Shown here piece after piece: positions 1-8,735 of a stretch of DNA of 35,845 nt. The DNA lies in contig CALLVA010000031.1 in assembly GCA_938010655.1 (NCBI GenBank), positions 1-35,845 on the forward strand, written 5' to 3'. Below the pieces are notes generated by a model, which saw only the letters and a program-made list of their open reading frames with translations, searched no databases and was not told the DNA's origin. The position numbers were made by a program, and so were the translations under genes. Every line of letters starts with the position of its first letter. The first letter of the stretch is position 1. The DNA is from an uncultured Parvularculaceae bacterium. Its GTDB lineage: Bacteria; Pseudomonadota; Alphaproteobacteria; Caulobacterales; Parvularculaceae.

Positions 1-548
1 CCATCGACATTGGAGACGAAAAAAGTTTGGCGGCCTTTGATGGAAAAAGGTTTCAGCGCTTCTGTGACCATGACGGGGCCAAGGTCTGACCCCCCAATGC
101 CGATATTCACAACACTGGTGAGGGTTTTGCCTGTATAGCCGACCCATTTGCCAGAGTGAACTTCCGTACAGAAATCTTTCATATGATCAAGTTCAGCTTG
201 GATTGCTGGCATCACATCTTCGCCATCGACAAAATATGTCTCTTTGGCGGTATCGCGCAAAGCCACATGCAAAACAGCACGGTCTTCTGTGGTGTTGATT
301 TTTTCGCCTTTAAACATGGCGTCCCGTTGGTCCGACACGCCAGCGCCTTTGGCCAGATTGATCAGCGCGTTAAAGCCATCTTGGGTGAACCCGTTTTTGG
401 AATAATCCACAAAAAGGCCAGCTGCTTCATGGGAAAAAGTTTTTGCTCGTTCTGGCGTTGCCTCAAATAGCGCGCGCAAATGTTGGTCTTTGCTCGCCTT
501 GATCTGTTTTTCAAAACTAGGGAAGGCGGGGTTGGTATGCAGCGGCAT
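1..548 (-). CDS. pgi: glucose-6-phosphate isomerase, N-terminal part (partial)
   Basis: Interconverts glucose 6-phosphate and fructose 6-phosphate in the cytosol (glycolysis, gluconeogenesis, sugar-nucleotide supply). About 182 N-terminal residues are visible and the gene continues off the left edge. The stretch VGYTGKTLTSVVNIGIGGSD, followed by LGPVMV, is the typical phosphosugar-binding region of this enzyme. The start (CAT at 546-548 on the plus strand) is preceded on the coding strand by GGAGA six bases upstream, so it is well supported. The gene shares orientation with the polyprenyl synthase gene 104 bp upstream. Identification is firm; completeness cannot be judged. Confidence 0.95.
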   Translation of the reverse strand, partial: MPLHTNPAFPSFEKQIKASKDQHLRALFEATPERAKTFSHEAAGLFVDYSKNGFTQDGFNALINLAKGAGVSDQRDAMFKGEKINTTEDRAVLHVALRDTAKETYFVDGEDVMPAIQAELDHMKDFCTEVHSGKWVGYTGKTLTSVVNIGIGGSDLGPVMVTEALKPFSIKGRQTFFVSNVD

Positions 549-652
549 TCAGGTCTCCAAAAATCAAAAAGCAAATGGGATTATAAGCGTGCCATCATAA
601 AGCCCGCTAGCCCCGAAGGAAAATTTTAAATCAAGCAAAAAGCATGAAACAG

Positions 653-1684
653 TTAATAGCCGCGGCCAACGGACATATCCGCTAAATCAATCAGAGCATC
701 AAAATGGCCTGTCCCCGGCAGGGTTTCTAAACGGCTAATTGCTTTTTCTGCGTGCTGGCGGGCTTCCATCAGGGTGCGAGAGACACAATCATGGCGTTTC
801 ATAAGCGCGCAAGCTTGGTCAAAATCACCGTCTTGAATATTGCCGTCGCTGATGGTGCGGCTCCAGAAGCTCCGTTCTTGGTCCGTTGCTGCTTCAATCG
901 CATAAACAACGGGCAAGGTCATTTTGCCTTCGCGAAAATCATCCCCCACGCTTTTGCCAAGGGCCGCTTCGGTGCCTTCATAATCCAGGGCATCATCCAC
1001 CATTTGATAGGCAATGCCGAGATGTTGGCCATAATCGTAAAGGGCTTGTTCTTGCGTTTCGCTCGCCCCCGCAATAACGGCGCCGGCGCGTGTCGCTGCC
1101 GCAAACAAAGCCGCTGTCTTGGCTTTAATCACACAGAGATACATGTCTTTGGTGGCCGCAATATTTTTTTGCGTGCCCAATTGCATGACTTCGCCTTCAG
1201 CGATGACGCCAGAGGCATGAGACAGAATATCGAGCACTTTCAAATGCTCCGTTTTCACCATCAATTCGAAAGCGCGAGAAAAGATAAAGTCGCCCACAAG
1301 AACGCTTTCTTTATTCCCCCAAATCACATTGGCAGTTTTTGCGCCGCGTCTGAGGTGGCTTTCATCTATCACGTCATCATGGAGCAAGGTTGCCGCATGG
1401 ATCAGCTCAACAGCAGCAGCGAGAAGAACATGTTTGTCTTCGCTATATCCAAGCCCCCGCGCTGCAGACAAAGTGAGCAAAGGGCGCAAGCGTTTGCCGC
1501 CAGCGGCAATTAAGTGTTCTGCCATTTGCGGGATCAGCGCGACGGAGGATTGCATATTGTCGAGGATCGTTGAATTGACCGCCAACATATCAGTGACATT
1601 CAGTTCTTGAAGGTGGCGGACGGCGGACCGGAAGTCCGCAGGTTTACCATTTTGATCTGTCAGCGTCGCGGCGGGAAGAGACAC
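653..1684 (-). CDS. ispB: long-chain polyprenyl diphosphate synthase (octaprenyl/decaprenyl type)
   Basis: Adds isopentenyl units to an allylic diphosphate to make the side chain of ubiquinone. Numbered from the longest frame (start 1720, 355 residues), GGKRLRP lies at 74-80, the first aspartate-rich motif DDVID at 115-119 and the second, DDALD, at 242-246; all are intact. I prefer the GTG at 1684-1682 as start, because AAAGAGG sits five bases before it and the family homology begins about there; the ATG at 1720 lacks a comparable site. Product chain length cannot be read from the sequence, so octaprenyl versus decaprenyl is open. Divergent from the S49 peptidase gene. Confidence 0.93.
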   Translation of the reverse strand: MSLPAATLTDQNGKPADFRSAVRHLQELNVTDMLAVNSTILDNMQSSVALIPQMAEHLIAAGGKRLRPLLTLSAARGLGYSEDKHVLLAAAVELIHAATLLHDDVIDESHLRRGAKTANVIWGNKESVLVGDFIFSRAFELMVKTEHLKVLDILSHASGVIAEGEVMQLGTQKNIAATKDMYLCVIKAKTAALFAAATRAGAVIAGASETQEQALYDYGQHLGIAYQMVDDALDYEGTEAALGKSVGDDFREGKMTLPVVYAIEAATDQERSFWSRTISDGNIQDGDFDQACALMKRHDCVSRTLMEARQHAEKAISRLETLPGTGHFDALIDLADMSVGRGY

Positions 1685-1835
1685 GAGAACCTCTTTAAAG
1701 ATGGGGCGGTTGAACCGCACTGATTAGGGCGTCACATTGGTCGACAGGCCACCGTGGGTCAAGCTTATCCACCGCTGTCCTGTCAATAAATTAAGTAGGG
1801 GCTTTTCAACGTAATTACCACTTGTCTAGGACAGA

Positions 1836-2729
1836 ATGCCTCATTACATGCTGCCCATGGTAAAAAAACTTTCTCTCCCCGCCCGCCTTTGGCAAAAGAC
1901 ACCCTTTTCTGGTGCGTCTAATCCGTTAGTTACCCATTTAGAGCTTGTCGGCTCTATTGGCCCAGATAGCCGAACAGGGCGCAGCTTAAATTTGAAGCGC
2001 GTGGAAAAAGCGCTGGATGCGGCGTTTAAACCCAACAATCTTTCAGCCGTGGCAATCACGGTGAATTCTCCCGGGGGCTCCCCGGTGCAATCTCGATTGA
2101 TTTTGGATCGTATTCGGCTTTTGGCGGCGGCAAAAAAAGACAAGCAAATTCCGGTTTTTACCTTCATTGAAGATGTCGGGGCGTCTGGCGGATATATCCT
2201 CGCTATGGCGGGAGATGAAATTTTTGCAGATGCCAGTTCTATCGTTGGATCGATCGGGGTGATTGCTGGCGGGTTTGGTTTTGTGGAAGCGATTGAAAAA
2301 ATCGGCGTGGCCCGGCGGGTTTACACGGCAGGCAAAAACAAAAGCCAGCTAGATCCTTTCCAGCCTGAAAACAAAAAAGACATTGAACGCTTTAAAGGTA
2401 TGCTTGATCAAACCCATGATGTTTTCAAGCAGGTGGTCAAAGACCGCCGGGGCGCAAAACTGGATGATGCGCGTGAGGAAGAAATGTTCTCCGGTCAATT
2501 CTGGATTGGCGAAGAAGCCCAAAAGCTAGGCCTCATCGATGGGATCGGGCATATGCGGCAGACAATCGAAGCGCGCTTTGGCCAAGAAGTTGAGATTAAA
2601 AAAATCACAATGGATGAAAAAGGCTTTGTGGCAAAATTACTTGGCGCCAAAATGGGACCGATGGTTGATGCTGGCGATGTCGTGGCCAGCCTTGAAGAAA
2701 AAGCCCATTGGGGGCGTTTCGGGCTTTAA
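1836..2729 (+). CDS. S49 family serine peptidase (SppA-like), no membrane anchor
   Basis: A 297-residue SppA/protease IV-type peptidase of single-domain size. The probable nucleophile is Ser117 in GASGGY, and the probable general-base lysine is Lys167 in TAGKNKS; this Ser/Lys dyad defines the family. SPGGSP at 78-83 is the conserved substrate-strand segment. Unlike typical signal-peptide peptidases it shows no N-terminal transmembrane helix or signal peptide, so it probably acts in the cytoplasm or peripherally at the membrane. AGGA five bases before the first ATG supports this start; ATGs at 1848 and 1857 are alternatives. Function beyond peptide hydrolysis is not evident. Confidence 0.88.
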   Translation: MPHYMLPMVKKLSLPARLWQKTPFSGASNPLVTHLELVGSIGPDSRTGRSLNLKRVEKALDAAFKPNNLSAVAITVNSPGGSPVQSRLILDRIRLLAAAKKDKQIPVFTFIEDVGASGGYILAMAGDEIFADASSIVGSIGVIAGGFGFVEAIEKIGVARRVYTAGKNKSQLDPFQPENKKDIERFKGMLDQTHDVFKQVVKDRRGAKLDDAREEEMFSGQFWIGEEAQKLGLIDGIGHMRQTIEARFGQEVEIKKITMDEKGFVAKLLGAKMGPMVDAGDVVASLEEKAHWGRFGL

Positions 2730-2878
2730 GCTCTTGCGCTTCAGCCTGGCTTTTTAAAAGTAAGCTAGGTGGGCGTTTGGCCCTTCAGCGGCTTGTTGCA
2801 GAAAAATAACCTTGGTTTCATTAGCAAGGCTGCCCTTTTTGAGCTATAAACGATGGACCGCTTGAGAGGGGATTTTGC

Positions 2879-3073
2879 ATGTCGACAGTTGCAACGATTT
2901 TAACAACGGCCGTAGTTGTTGTTGGGGCCGTGAGGCTTTCCAGGCATTTGAATAAGCGTTTCGCCAGAGCCGAAGCACATCTGAAATCCAAAATGCGTCC
3001 CCCAACAGAGCAAGATGAAGCTGTGACCATCACAGCGACAAAAAATACCGAGACGGGTGTTTTTGAAGTTTAG
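2879..3073 (+). CDS. small membrane-anchored protein of unknown function
   Basis: A 64-residue protein with one hydrophobic N-terminal segment (about residues 4-18, rich in Val, Ala and Thr) followed by a basic, then a mixed polar tail. GAGAGGGG lies seven bases before the ATG, a good ribosome-binding site, and this argues that the ORF is real. The positive residues after the helix suggest an N-out, C-in topology. It stands alone between the S49 peptidase and the exonuclease genes. I do not recognise a family. Confidence 0.65.
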   Translation: MSTVATILTTAVVVVGAVRLSRHLNKRFARAEAHLKSKMRPPTEQDEAVTITATKNTETGVFEV

Positions 3074-3279
3074 ACCCATTCTAAAACTAAGCTTGATAAA
3101 AGCTTTACGGTTCATAAAGCTGGTCACAAAACCATTTCGCCCTCTTGGCAGAAGCGGGCACTGCGCTATAAAGTGTGATTATAATTATAAAATTGTGACC
3201 TGTTAGGGCAGGGCAGCTTGGATTATTTTCATAAGGGTGACCGAAAGCCTTTTTGCAAAAATGATCTTGGCTCAAGGAA

Positions 3280-3855
3280 ATGTCTGTATCTATGTCAAGT
3301 GAAGACCAACTGCGTATGACGGGCAAAGACAATGAGTCCTCAGGCTCTGGCCAGCGTCAAATTGCTTTTATCGATCTTGAAGCCTCCGGGCTTGGCCCCC
3401 AAAGCTGGCCCATTGAAATTGGTTGGGGCTTTCTGGGGTGGAGCCCTCGGGCGATGCTGATTAAGCCTGCCGATAATTGGAAAATGGCGGCGTGGGAAAA
3501 ATCCGCTGAAGAACTGCATCATATTTCAATCGATGAATTGCTGCGCGGGGGCAAACCCCCCTTAGAAGCAGCATTGATTTTAAACGCGGCTTTGGGCGGC
3601 TCAGATGTTTATTCTGATGCGCCGGATTATGACGGGTTTTGGCTATACCGTTTATATGAAGCCGCTGGCGTGAAAGCGAATTTCAAATTATTGGATATTG
3701 CCAGCCTGCTTGAGCCTTTAAATGTGGACCCGCCTTCTTTGGTGAAGCGGGCTGAGGCTATTGAGCCTCATACGCACCGAGCGGATCAAGATGTGCGCCA
3801 TATGATGGTGCTCTATCAACTGGCTGTGTCTGATGCCAAAAACGCTGCTTCTTAA
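3280..3855 (+). CDS. DEDDh-family 3'-5' exonuclease (DnaQ/RNase T-like)
   Basis: A 191-residue exonuclease-fold protein. Motif I is FIDLEASGL (Asp32, Glu34) and motif III is the HxAxxD box His166-Ala168-Asp171, so the metal-binding acidic residues expected of a DEDDh nuclease are present. Such proteins trim 3' ends of DNA or RNA; the substrate here is unknown. The start is uncertain: AAGGA lies only two bases from the first ATG and 14 from the second (3292), and homology begins near residue 25. The alpha/beta hydrolase gene follows after three bases, which suggests co-transcription. Confidence 0.85.
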   Translation: MSVSMSSEDQLRMTGKDNESSGSGQRQIAFIDLEASGLGPQSWPIEIGWGFLGWSPRAMLIKPADNWKMAAWEKSAEELHHISIDELLRGGKPPLEAALILNAALGGSDVYSDAPDYDGFWLYRLYEAAGVKANFKLLDIASLLEPLNVDPPSLVKRAEAIEPHTHRADQDVRHMMVLYQLAVSDAKNAAS

Positions 3856-3858
3856 AAA

Positions 3859-4782
3859 ATGAGAGAAACGCGCTTCGAGGTTTCTCTGCCCAGTCGCGGT
3901 GGCACTATAGCAGGGTGGCATTTTGCGCCAGAGGGCGACGAAGAGCGTCCCAGAGACAGATTGCTCTTTTTGCATGCGAACGGGTTTACGGGCAGCACCT
4001 ATCGACAGTTTTTGTCTAGCATCGTGCGACATCAAGGGGACAGGCTCGAAATTTATGCGCCTGATATGCGCGGCCATGGTCTTACAAGCTTGCCCACGGA
4101 CCCGTCCAATTTTCGCAATTGGCTTATTTATGCCGAAGATGCAAAGGCGTTGCTGGGCGCGCTTCCGGCTTCTGAAGGGCGGGTCTTTCTTGCGGGGCAT
4201 TCGCTTGGCGCGGTTACCTCGATCAATTTGGCGGCATTCATGCCGGGTCAAATATCATCTTTGACCCTGATTGATCCGGTGATTTTCCCCCCTGCCATAC
4301 GCCGGGTCTTGCGGTGGATCAGCAATTCACCCTTTCATCAAAAGGCGATGAAGCGTGTGCCCATTGTAAAAATGGCAAAAGGTCGACGGAGGCAGTTTGC
4401 GTCTCGTGAGGCGGCGTTGGAAAATTTATCCAAGAAGAAGCTTTTTGCCAATGTGCCTCTGCAAGTGATGTCAGATTATCTGGAAGATGGGTTGCGCAAA
4501 AGCGATGGGGGAATGGCGCTTTCTTGTGCACCAGAATGGGAAGCTGCAAATTTTGCGGCGCAGGGCCATGATGTTTTTAAAAGTTGGCGGCAACTACAGG
4601 CACAAGGCGGGATTGCGACACAGCTTTATTACGCAGAAAAGGGGTCAACAACCCATATGCGTGTCCGCGCAAAATTTGCTCAAGATGGAGCAAAAGCTCA
4701 AAGTCTTGTCCGCACAACGCATCTTCTCCCTTTGGAATCCCCTGATAGTTTAGGCGCATTAGTGGCTTTCCCGTCAGAATAA
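3859..4782 (+). CDS. alpha/beta-fold hydrolase
   Basis: A 307-residue cytosolic hydrolase. Visible landmarks are HANGF at 39-43 (oxyanion-hole region), APDMRGHG at 67-74, the nucleophile elbow GHSLG with Ser115, and a C-terminal histidine (His288 in TTHLLP) as the likely catalytic base. This is the pattern of esterases, lipases and C-C hydrolases with a lid inserted after the nucleophile; the substrate cannot be deduced. It starts three bases after the exonuclease stop and is probably translated from the same message. Confidence 0.88.
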   Translation: MRETRFEVSLPSRGGTIAGWHFAPEGDEERPRDRLLFLHANGFTGSTYRQFLSSIVRHQGDRLEIYAPDMRGHGLTSLPTDPSNFRNWLIYAEDAKALLGALPASEGRVFLAGHSLGAVTSINLAAFMPGQISSLTLIDPVIFPPAIRRVLRWISNSPFHQKAMKRVPIVKMAKGRRRQFASREAALENLSKKKLFANVPLQVMSDYLEDGLRKSDGGMALSCAPEWEAANFAAQGHDVFKSWRQLQAQGGIATQLYYAEKGSTTHMRVRAKFAQDGAKAQSLVRTTHLLPLESPDSLGALVAFPSE

Positions 4783-4919
4783 GTGATTTTTAAACAGTCC
4801 TTGGCTTTCCTGCGCGAAAAAGCTTGGACGTTGCGCTCCTTCCTTGCTAAGCCTTCCCACCAATAGGCAGCCAAGGTGGCAGGCCTTCACTCTATCAAGA
4901 CTTTTCAGGAGAATATCTC

Positions 4920-5708
4920 ATGAGCCAGACGAACCCAACGGAGTTGGAAGGCAAGGCATTTTTGTTCCGCAAGCCGGAGCTTTTGACCAAAGAAGCACAT
5001 GGCAATCTAGGCGTTGCACGCCCGAAGCGCCCGATGAGCTTTTGCGAAGATATTCGCGCTGTGCCGTTGACCGTGTCTGAAATTGCTTCTGCCATGAAGC
5101 ATTATCCTGTGATCTTCGCGTCAGAAGAAAATCCTCTGCCAATGGCTGTTGTGGGCATCATCGATGAACGCAACTTGTTTGTAGACGAAAATGGCGAGTG
5201 GGATAATACAGTTTACATTCCGGGATATATTCGCCGCTATCCTTTTGCACTTGCTTCTGACCAAGGGTCAGACCGCATGGCGATCATTGTTGATGGGGCC
5301 TATGAAGGCATTACCAAAAAGCCGGAAACACCTTTCTTTAACGGCGAAAACCCTTCTGAGCCTATGGCGCAGGCGATGGAATTCTGCAAATCCTATGAGC
5401 AGGAAGCGCAAATTACGCGGGAATTTTCCAAGCGTCTTGGCGAGCTTGGCATCGTGAAATCTCAAGTAGCGCAATACACACCAGAAGGCGGCGAGCCGAC
5501 TGCGTTTGCTCAATATTTTGGGGTGGATGAAAAGCTGCTCAGCGAATTAGCCGATGATAAGTTCCTCGAAATTCGTAAAAATAACATGCTGCCAATCCTT
5601 TATGCGCAATTGATGAGCATGGGCAATTGGCGCTTGATGATGGATCGCCGTGTCCGTCGCTATGCTCTTTCCCCTGCGGATGTGTTGAAGCCAATTTCGG
5701 TTTCCTAA
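4920..5708 (+). CDS. SapC family protein
   Basis: A 262-residue soluble protein resembling the SapC family, named after an S-layer-associated gene in Campylobacter and common in proteobacteria; its biochemical role is not established. Typical parts visible are the N-terminal HYPVIF segment, the YIPGYIRRYPF motif near the middle and the C-terminal LPILYAQLMSMGNW segment. There is no signal peptide. A strong site (AGGAGA, eight bases) precedes the ATG. It looks monocistronic, with a strong terminator 20 bp downstream. Confidence 0.85.
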   Translation: MSQTNPTELEGKAFLFRKPELLTKEAHGNLGVARPKRPMSFCEDIRAVPLTVSEIASAMKHYPVIFASEENPLPMAVVGIIDERNLFVDENGEWDNTVYIPGYIRRYPFALASDQGSDRMAIIVDGAYEGITKKPETPFFNGENPSEPMAQAMEFCKSYEQEAQITREFSKRLGELGIVKSQVAQYTPEGGEPTAFAQYFGVDEKLLSELADDKFLEIRKNNMLPILYAQLMSMGNWRLMMDRRVRRYALSPADVLKPISVS

Positions 5709-5728
5709 ACATCTTACAAAATTGACGG

Positions 5729-5758
5729 AAAAAGCCCCCAGTTTTTGGGGGCTTTTTT
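5729..5758 (+). terminator. Rho-independent terminator after the SapC gene
   Basis: An 11-bp perfect stem (AAAAAGCCCCC pairing with GGGGGCTTTTT) with a seven-base loop, ending in a T run. Both arms are A- or T-flanked, so it could work in both directions, but only the plus-strand gene needs it. Confidence 0.93.
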
Positions 5759-5862
5759 GTGCCTCACATTCAAGTGAGATAACGCTCTGGTGAGAGGGGA
5801 ATTTATTTTCTTTTGCTGGCGGTGTGCTACATTTCAAGGAACAACGAAAAGGCACATTGTTC

Positions 5863-8028
5863 ATGTTACGGTTTTTCCTAGGTCTATTGCTATTACTGCC
5901 GAGTTTGGCGCTTGCCCAAACGGAGTCCGAATTTGTTAAAACGGAATATGCCAATTCTGTCTTATTGGCAGAGCGGGGCGGGATCGCCCCTGGCGAGACG
6001 ATGTATCTCGGCTTTCATCAGGAATTGAACGAAGGCTGGCATGTCTATTGGCAAAACCCGGGCGATAGCGGCCTGCCACTTACTTTAAATTGGCAGTTAC
6101 CAGAAGGATGGAGCGCTGGCGAAATTCAATATCCAGTGCCGCATCAGCTTTCTGTGCCGCCCCTCATGAATTATGGCCATGAAGGCAAGCCGACTTTTCT
6201 GGTGCCTATCACGGCACCAGCAACTGCCAAGCCGGGGGACATTGCCAATTTATCCGTCAAAGCAGGTTGGTTGATTTGCGAGGAAATTTGCGTCCCGGAA
6301 AATGCTGATCTTGAGATTGCTATTCCCATCACAAAAACCTATGCAGCGCCTGACACATTTGGCGCAGTGATCATCGCTGATGCTGTCGCGGCCTTGCCCG
6401 TTGCAGCGCCATTTGCGGCGGTGGCCTTTGATCAAAATGGGGCGCCAGCGGTTCAGCTCAAGCTGCAAGACCGCCCTCTTGGAACAGCTCATTATTTTCC
6501 GTATGCGGAAGGCCTGATCGAACCTGCGGGCCGCGTTTTGGAAACGGTGGATGCAGAACAGGGCATGGCGCTTTTGTTCACTGCGGGGTTTGATTATGAC
6601 CCTGCTTCGTTCAGCGGCCTTGATGGCGTGGTGACCTTCACGAAAGAAGGTGAAAAAGAGCCTCATCAAGTTTTTATCGTCACAGCGCCATTGGGTGAGG
6701 CGACTTTATCAGTGGTGACGCCAGAAGGCGAAAGCGCAGCTGAAACAAGCAAAATTGGGAGCGCGAATACCTCGGCTTCAGTGGATTTGCCGTCACAGGA
6801 GCCTCAACCGCTTTTTGTTATTTTAGGCTTAGCGCTTCTAGGTGGGCTAATCTTAAATGTCATGCCATGCGTTTTTCCAGTTATCTTTTTAAAAGCAGGG
6901 GCCCTCGCGCAATCAGCGCAGCATGATATGGGCACGGTGCGTCGCCATGGCCTACTTTACACGGCGGGCGTTGTGCTAGCTTTTCTGGCGATTGCAGGCG
7001 CATTGATTGCTTTGCGGAGTTTTGGGGAAGCGCAACTCGGTTGGGGCTTCCAGCTGCAACACCCTGTGCCGATCGCTATATTTGCGATCATAATGATGCT
7101 GATCGGCCTCAATTTGTCAGGCGTATTTGAAATGGGCACTTCTGTTCAAGGGGTTGGCGATGGTCTGGCCAGCAAAGGCGGCAATGCTGGCGCATTCTTT
7201 ACCGGGCTTCTTGCGGTGGCGGTGGCTGCTCCCTGTGTTGGTCCGTTTTTGGGCGGTGCATTGTCTTATGCGTTGAATGCCCCGGGCGTTTTAGGCCTCG
7301 CTGTGTTTGCCGTGATGGGGCTTGGTCTGGCTTTGCCTTATCTTATTATTTCTTTCGTACCGGCCATCGCAAAAGCGCTTCCGCGGCCCGGGGCTTGGAT
7401 GGAAACATTTAAACAGTTTCTCGCCTTCCCGATGTTTGCCACGGCCATTTGGTTGATCTGGACCCTGACAAATATGGCCGGGTCCACTGGCCTCGTGATC
7501 TTGCTCTGCGCCATGTTGGTTGTTGCTTTTGGGGCATGGATTTATGGGCGTGGACAAGCCAAGGGAGGCATTGTCTCAAAGCTTGTTGCTTTGGCCGCAT
7601 TGGTCGTGGCCGGGTTTATGATTAAAGACATTACCATCCAACAAGCGGGGCCTGTGGCGGTTAACGCGCCCGGCGGTGATACAAGCAAATTACCAAGTGA
7701 CGTGTTTTCGCCAGAAAGATTGGCCGAGCTACGAGCGAATGGCACGCCCGTTTTTATAGATTTCACCGCATCATGGTGTGTCACATGCCAAACCAATAAG
7801 CTGACAGCCATTAAGCGCCCCGCTGTTATTGAGGCATTTCATGAAACGGGCACAGTTTATATGGTCGCGGATTGGACTGTCCAAGACCCTGTTATTACAG
7901 AAACTTTAGCTCAATATGGTCGATCTGGCGTGCCGCTCTATCTATATTATCAAGCAGGGGCCGAAGAGGCGGAGATTTTGCCGCAAATTCTGACCACTGA
8001 TATCATGCTGAAAACGATCCGTTCTTGA
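5863..8028 (+). CDS. DsbD/ScsB-like transmembrane thiol:disulfide reductase
   Basis: Carries electrons from cytosolic thioredoxin across the inner membrane to periplasmic thiol proteins. Domains in order (721 residues): signal peptide 1-18; DsbD-alpha-like periplasmic domain with a CxxxC pair Cys139/Cys143; a polytopic core at roughly 320-590 with the conserved membrane cysteines Cys336 (MPCVFP) and Cys458 (APCVGP); C-terminal thioredoxin-like domain with WCVTC (Cys639, Cys642). All three cysteine pairs are present, so it should be active. I chose the ATG at 5863 because the signal peptide begins there; a GTG at 5824 would add 13 polar residues. An exported redoxin follows 31 bp downstream and is a plausible electron acceptor. 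Confidence 0.93.
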   Translation: MLRFFLGLLLLLPSLALAQTESEFVKTEYANSVLLAERGGIAPGETMYLGFHQELNEGWHVYWQNPGDSGLPLTLNWQLPEGWSAGEIQYPVPHQLSVPPLMNYGHEGKPTFLVPITAPATAKPGDIANLSVKAGWLICEEICVPENADLEIAIPITKTYAAPDTFGAVIIADAVAALPVAAPFAAVAFDQNGAPAVQLKLQDRPLGTAHYFPYAEGLIEPAGRVLETVDAEQGMALLFTAGFDYDPASFSGLDGVVTFTKEGEKEPHQVFIVTAPLGEATLSVVTPEGESAAETSKIGSANTSASVDLPSQEPQPLFVILGLALLGGLILNVMPCVFPVIFLKAGALAQSAQHDMGTVRRHGLLYTAGVVLAFLAIAGALIALRSFGEAQLGWGFQLQHPVPIAIFAIIMMLIGLNLSGVFEMGTSVQGVGDGLASKGGNAGAFFTGLLAVAVAAPCVGPFLGGALSYALNAPGVLGLAVFAVMGLGLALPYLIISFVPAIAKALPRPGAWMETFKQFLAFPMFATAIWLIWTLTNMAGSTGLVILLCAMLVVAFGAWIYGRGQAKGGIVSKLVALAALVVAGFMIKDITIQQAGPVAVNAPGGDTSKLPSDVFSPERLAELRANGTPVFIDFTASWCVTCQTNKLTAIKRPAVIEAFHETGTVYMVADWTVQDPVITETLAQYGRSGVPLYLYYQAGAEEAEILPQILTTDIMLKTIRS

Positions 8029-8059
8029 TGGGACGGGAACAATTCTAAAGGAGACTCAT

Positions 8060-8671
8060 ATGCGTAAATTCTTTTCCCCTCTGGTGGCAGCTGCTGCCGT
8101 TTCTGCCCTCGCGATTGCGCCTGCTCTGGCGGCCCCAAAAATCGGTGAAAAAGCGCCTGCCTTCACGGCGACCACAACATCTGGCGAAGAAATTAGTTTG
8201 GCCGATATGATGGGCAAAACAGTTATTCTGGAATGGACCAATCATGATTGCCCATTTGTGGTGAAGCATTATGAGTCAGGCAATATGCAGATGACTCAAG
8301 AAAAAACCACAGATCAAGGCGCGGTTTGGGTTTCTATTGTTTCTTCCGCAGAAGGCAAGCAAGGCTATATTGATAATGCGCAGGCGGATGATTTAACAAC
8401 ATCACGTAATGCAAAACCAAGCCATATTGTGCTGGACCCTGCAGGTGATATTGGCCGCGCTTATGAAGCCAAAACAACACCTCATATGTATGTCATCGCC
8501 GCAGATGGCACTTTAGCTTATGCAGGCGCAATTGATTCCATCAAATCCACTAATCAAGATGACATTGCCAAAGCCGAGAATTATGTTTTGGCAGCGATGG
8601 ACGATCTGTCAAATGACAGACCTGTTAAAACATCGACGAGTAAGCCTTATGGATGTTCTGTTAAATATTAA
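8060..8671 (+). CDS. exported redoxin (AhpC/TSA-like), partner of the DsbD-like protein
   Basis: A 203-residue periplasmic thioredoxin-fold protein. Residues 1-24 form a clear signal peptide ending in ALA. The active-site region reads NHDCPFVVKH, with one cysteine (Cys64) where thioredoxins have CxxC; the only other cysteine in the mature protein is Cys199 near the C-terminus. This is the layout of a peroxiredoxin-like redoxin, so it may reduce peroxides or thiols using electrons from the DsbD-like neighbour; that link is inferred from context. AAAGGAGA before the ATG is an excellent ribosome-binding site. A terminator follows, making a two-gene operon with the upstream gene. Confidence 0.88.
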   Translation: MRKFFSPLVAAAAVSALAIAPALAAPKIGEKAPAFTATTTSGEEISLADMMGKTVILEWTNHDCPFVVKHYESGNMQMTQEKTTDQGAVWVSIVSSAEGKQGYIDNAQADDLTTSRNAKPSHIVLDPAGDIGRAYEAKTTPHMYVIAADGTLAYAGAIDSIKSTNQDDIAKAENYVLAAMDDLSNDRPVKTSTSKPYGCSVKY

Positions 8672-8685
8672 TGGACACTCAAAAT

Positions 8686-8718
8686 AAAAAAGCCCTCACA
8701 TCAGTGAGGGCTTTTTTT
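8686..8718 (+). terminator. Rho-independent terminator between convergent genes
   Basis: A 14-bp stem (A-rich arm ending in GCCCTCAC, pairing with GTGAGGGC plus T run) with the four-base loop ATCA. The A and T tracts on both sides make it bidirectional, serving the redoxin gene and possibly the sugar transferase gene on the other strand. Confidence 0.92.
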
Positions 8719-8735
8719 GTAAAATGATAATGGCT

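Noticed and set aside
752-1513. 253-codon plus-strand frame opposite the polyprenyl synthase gene
   Set aside because: The minus-strand gene has intact catalytic motifs; this frame has none and is a shadow.
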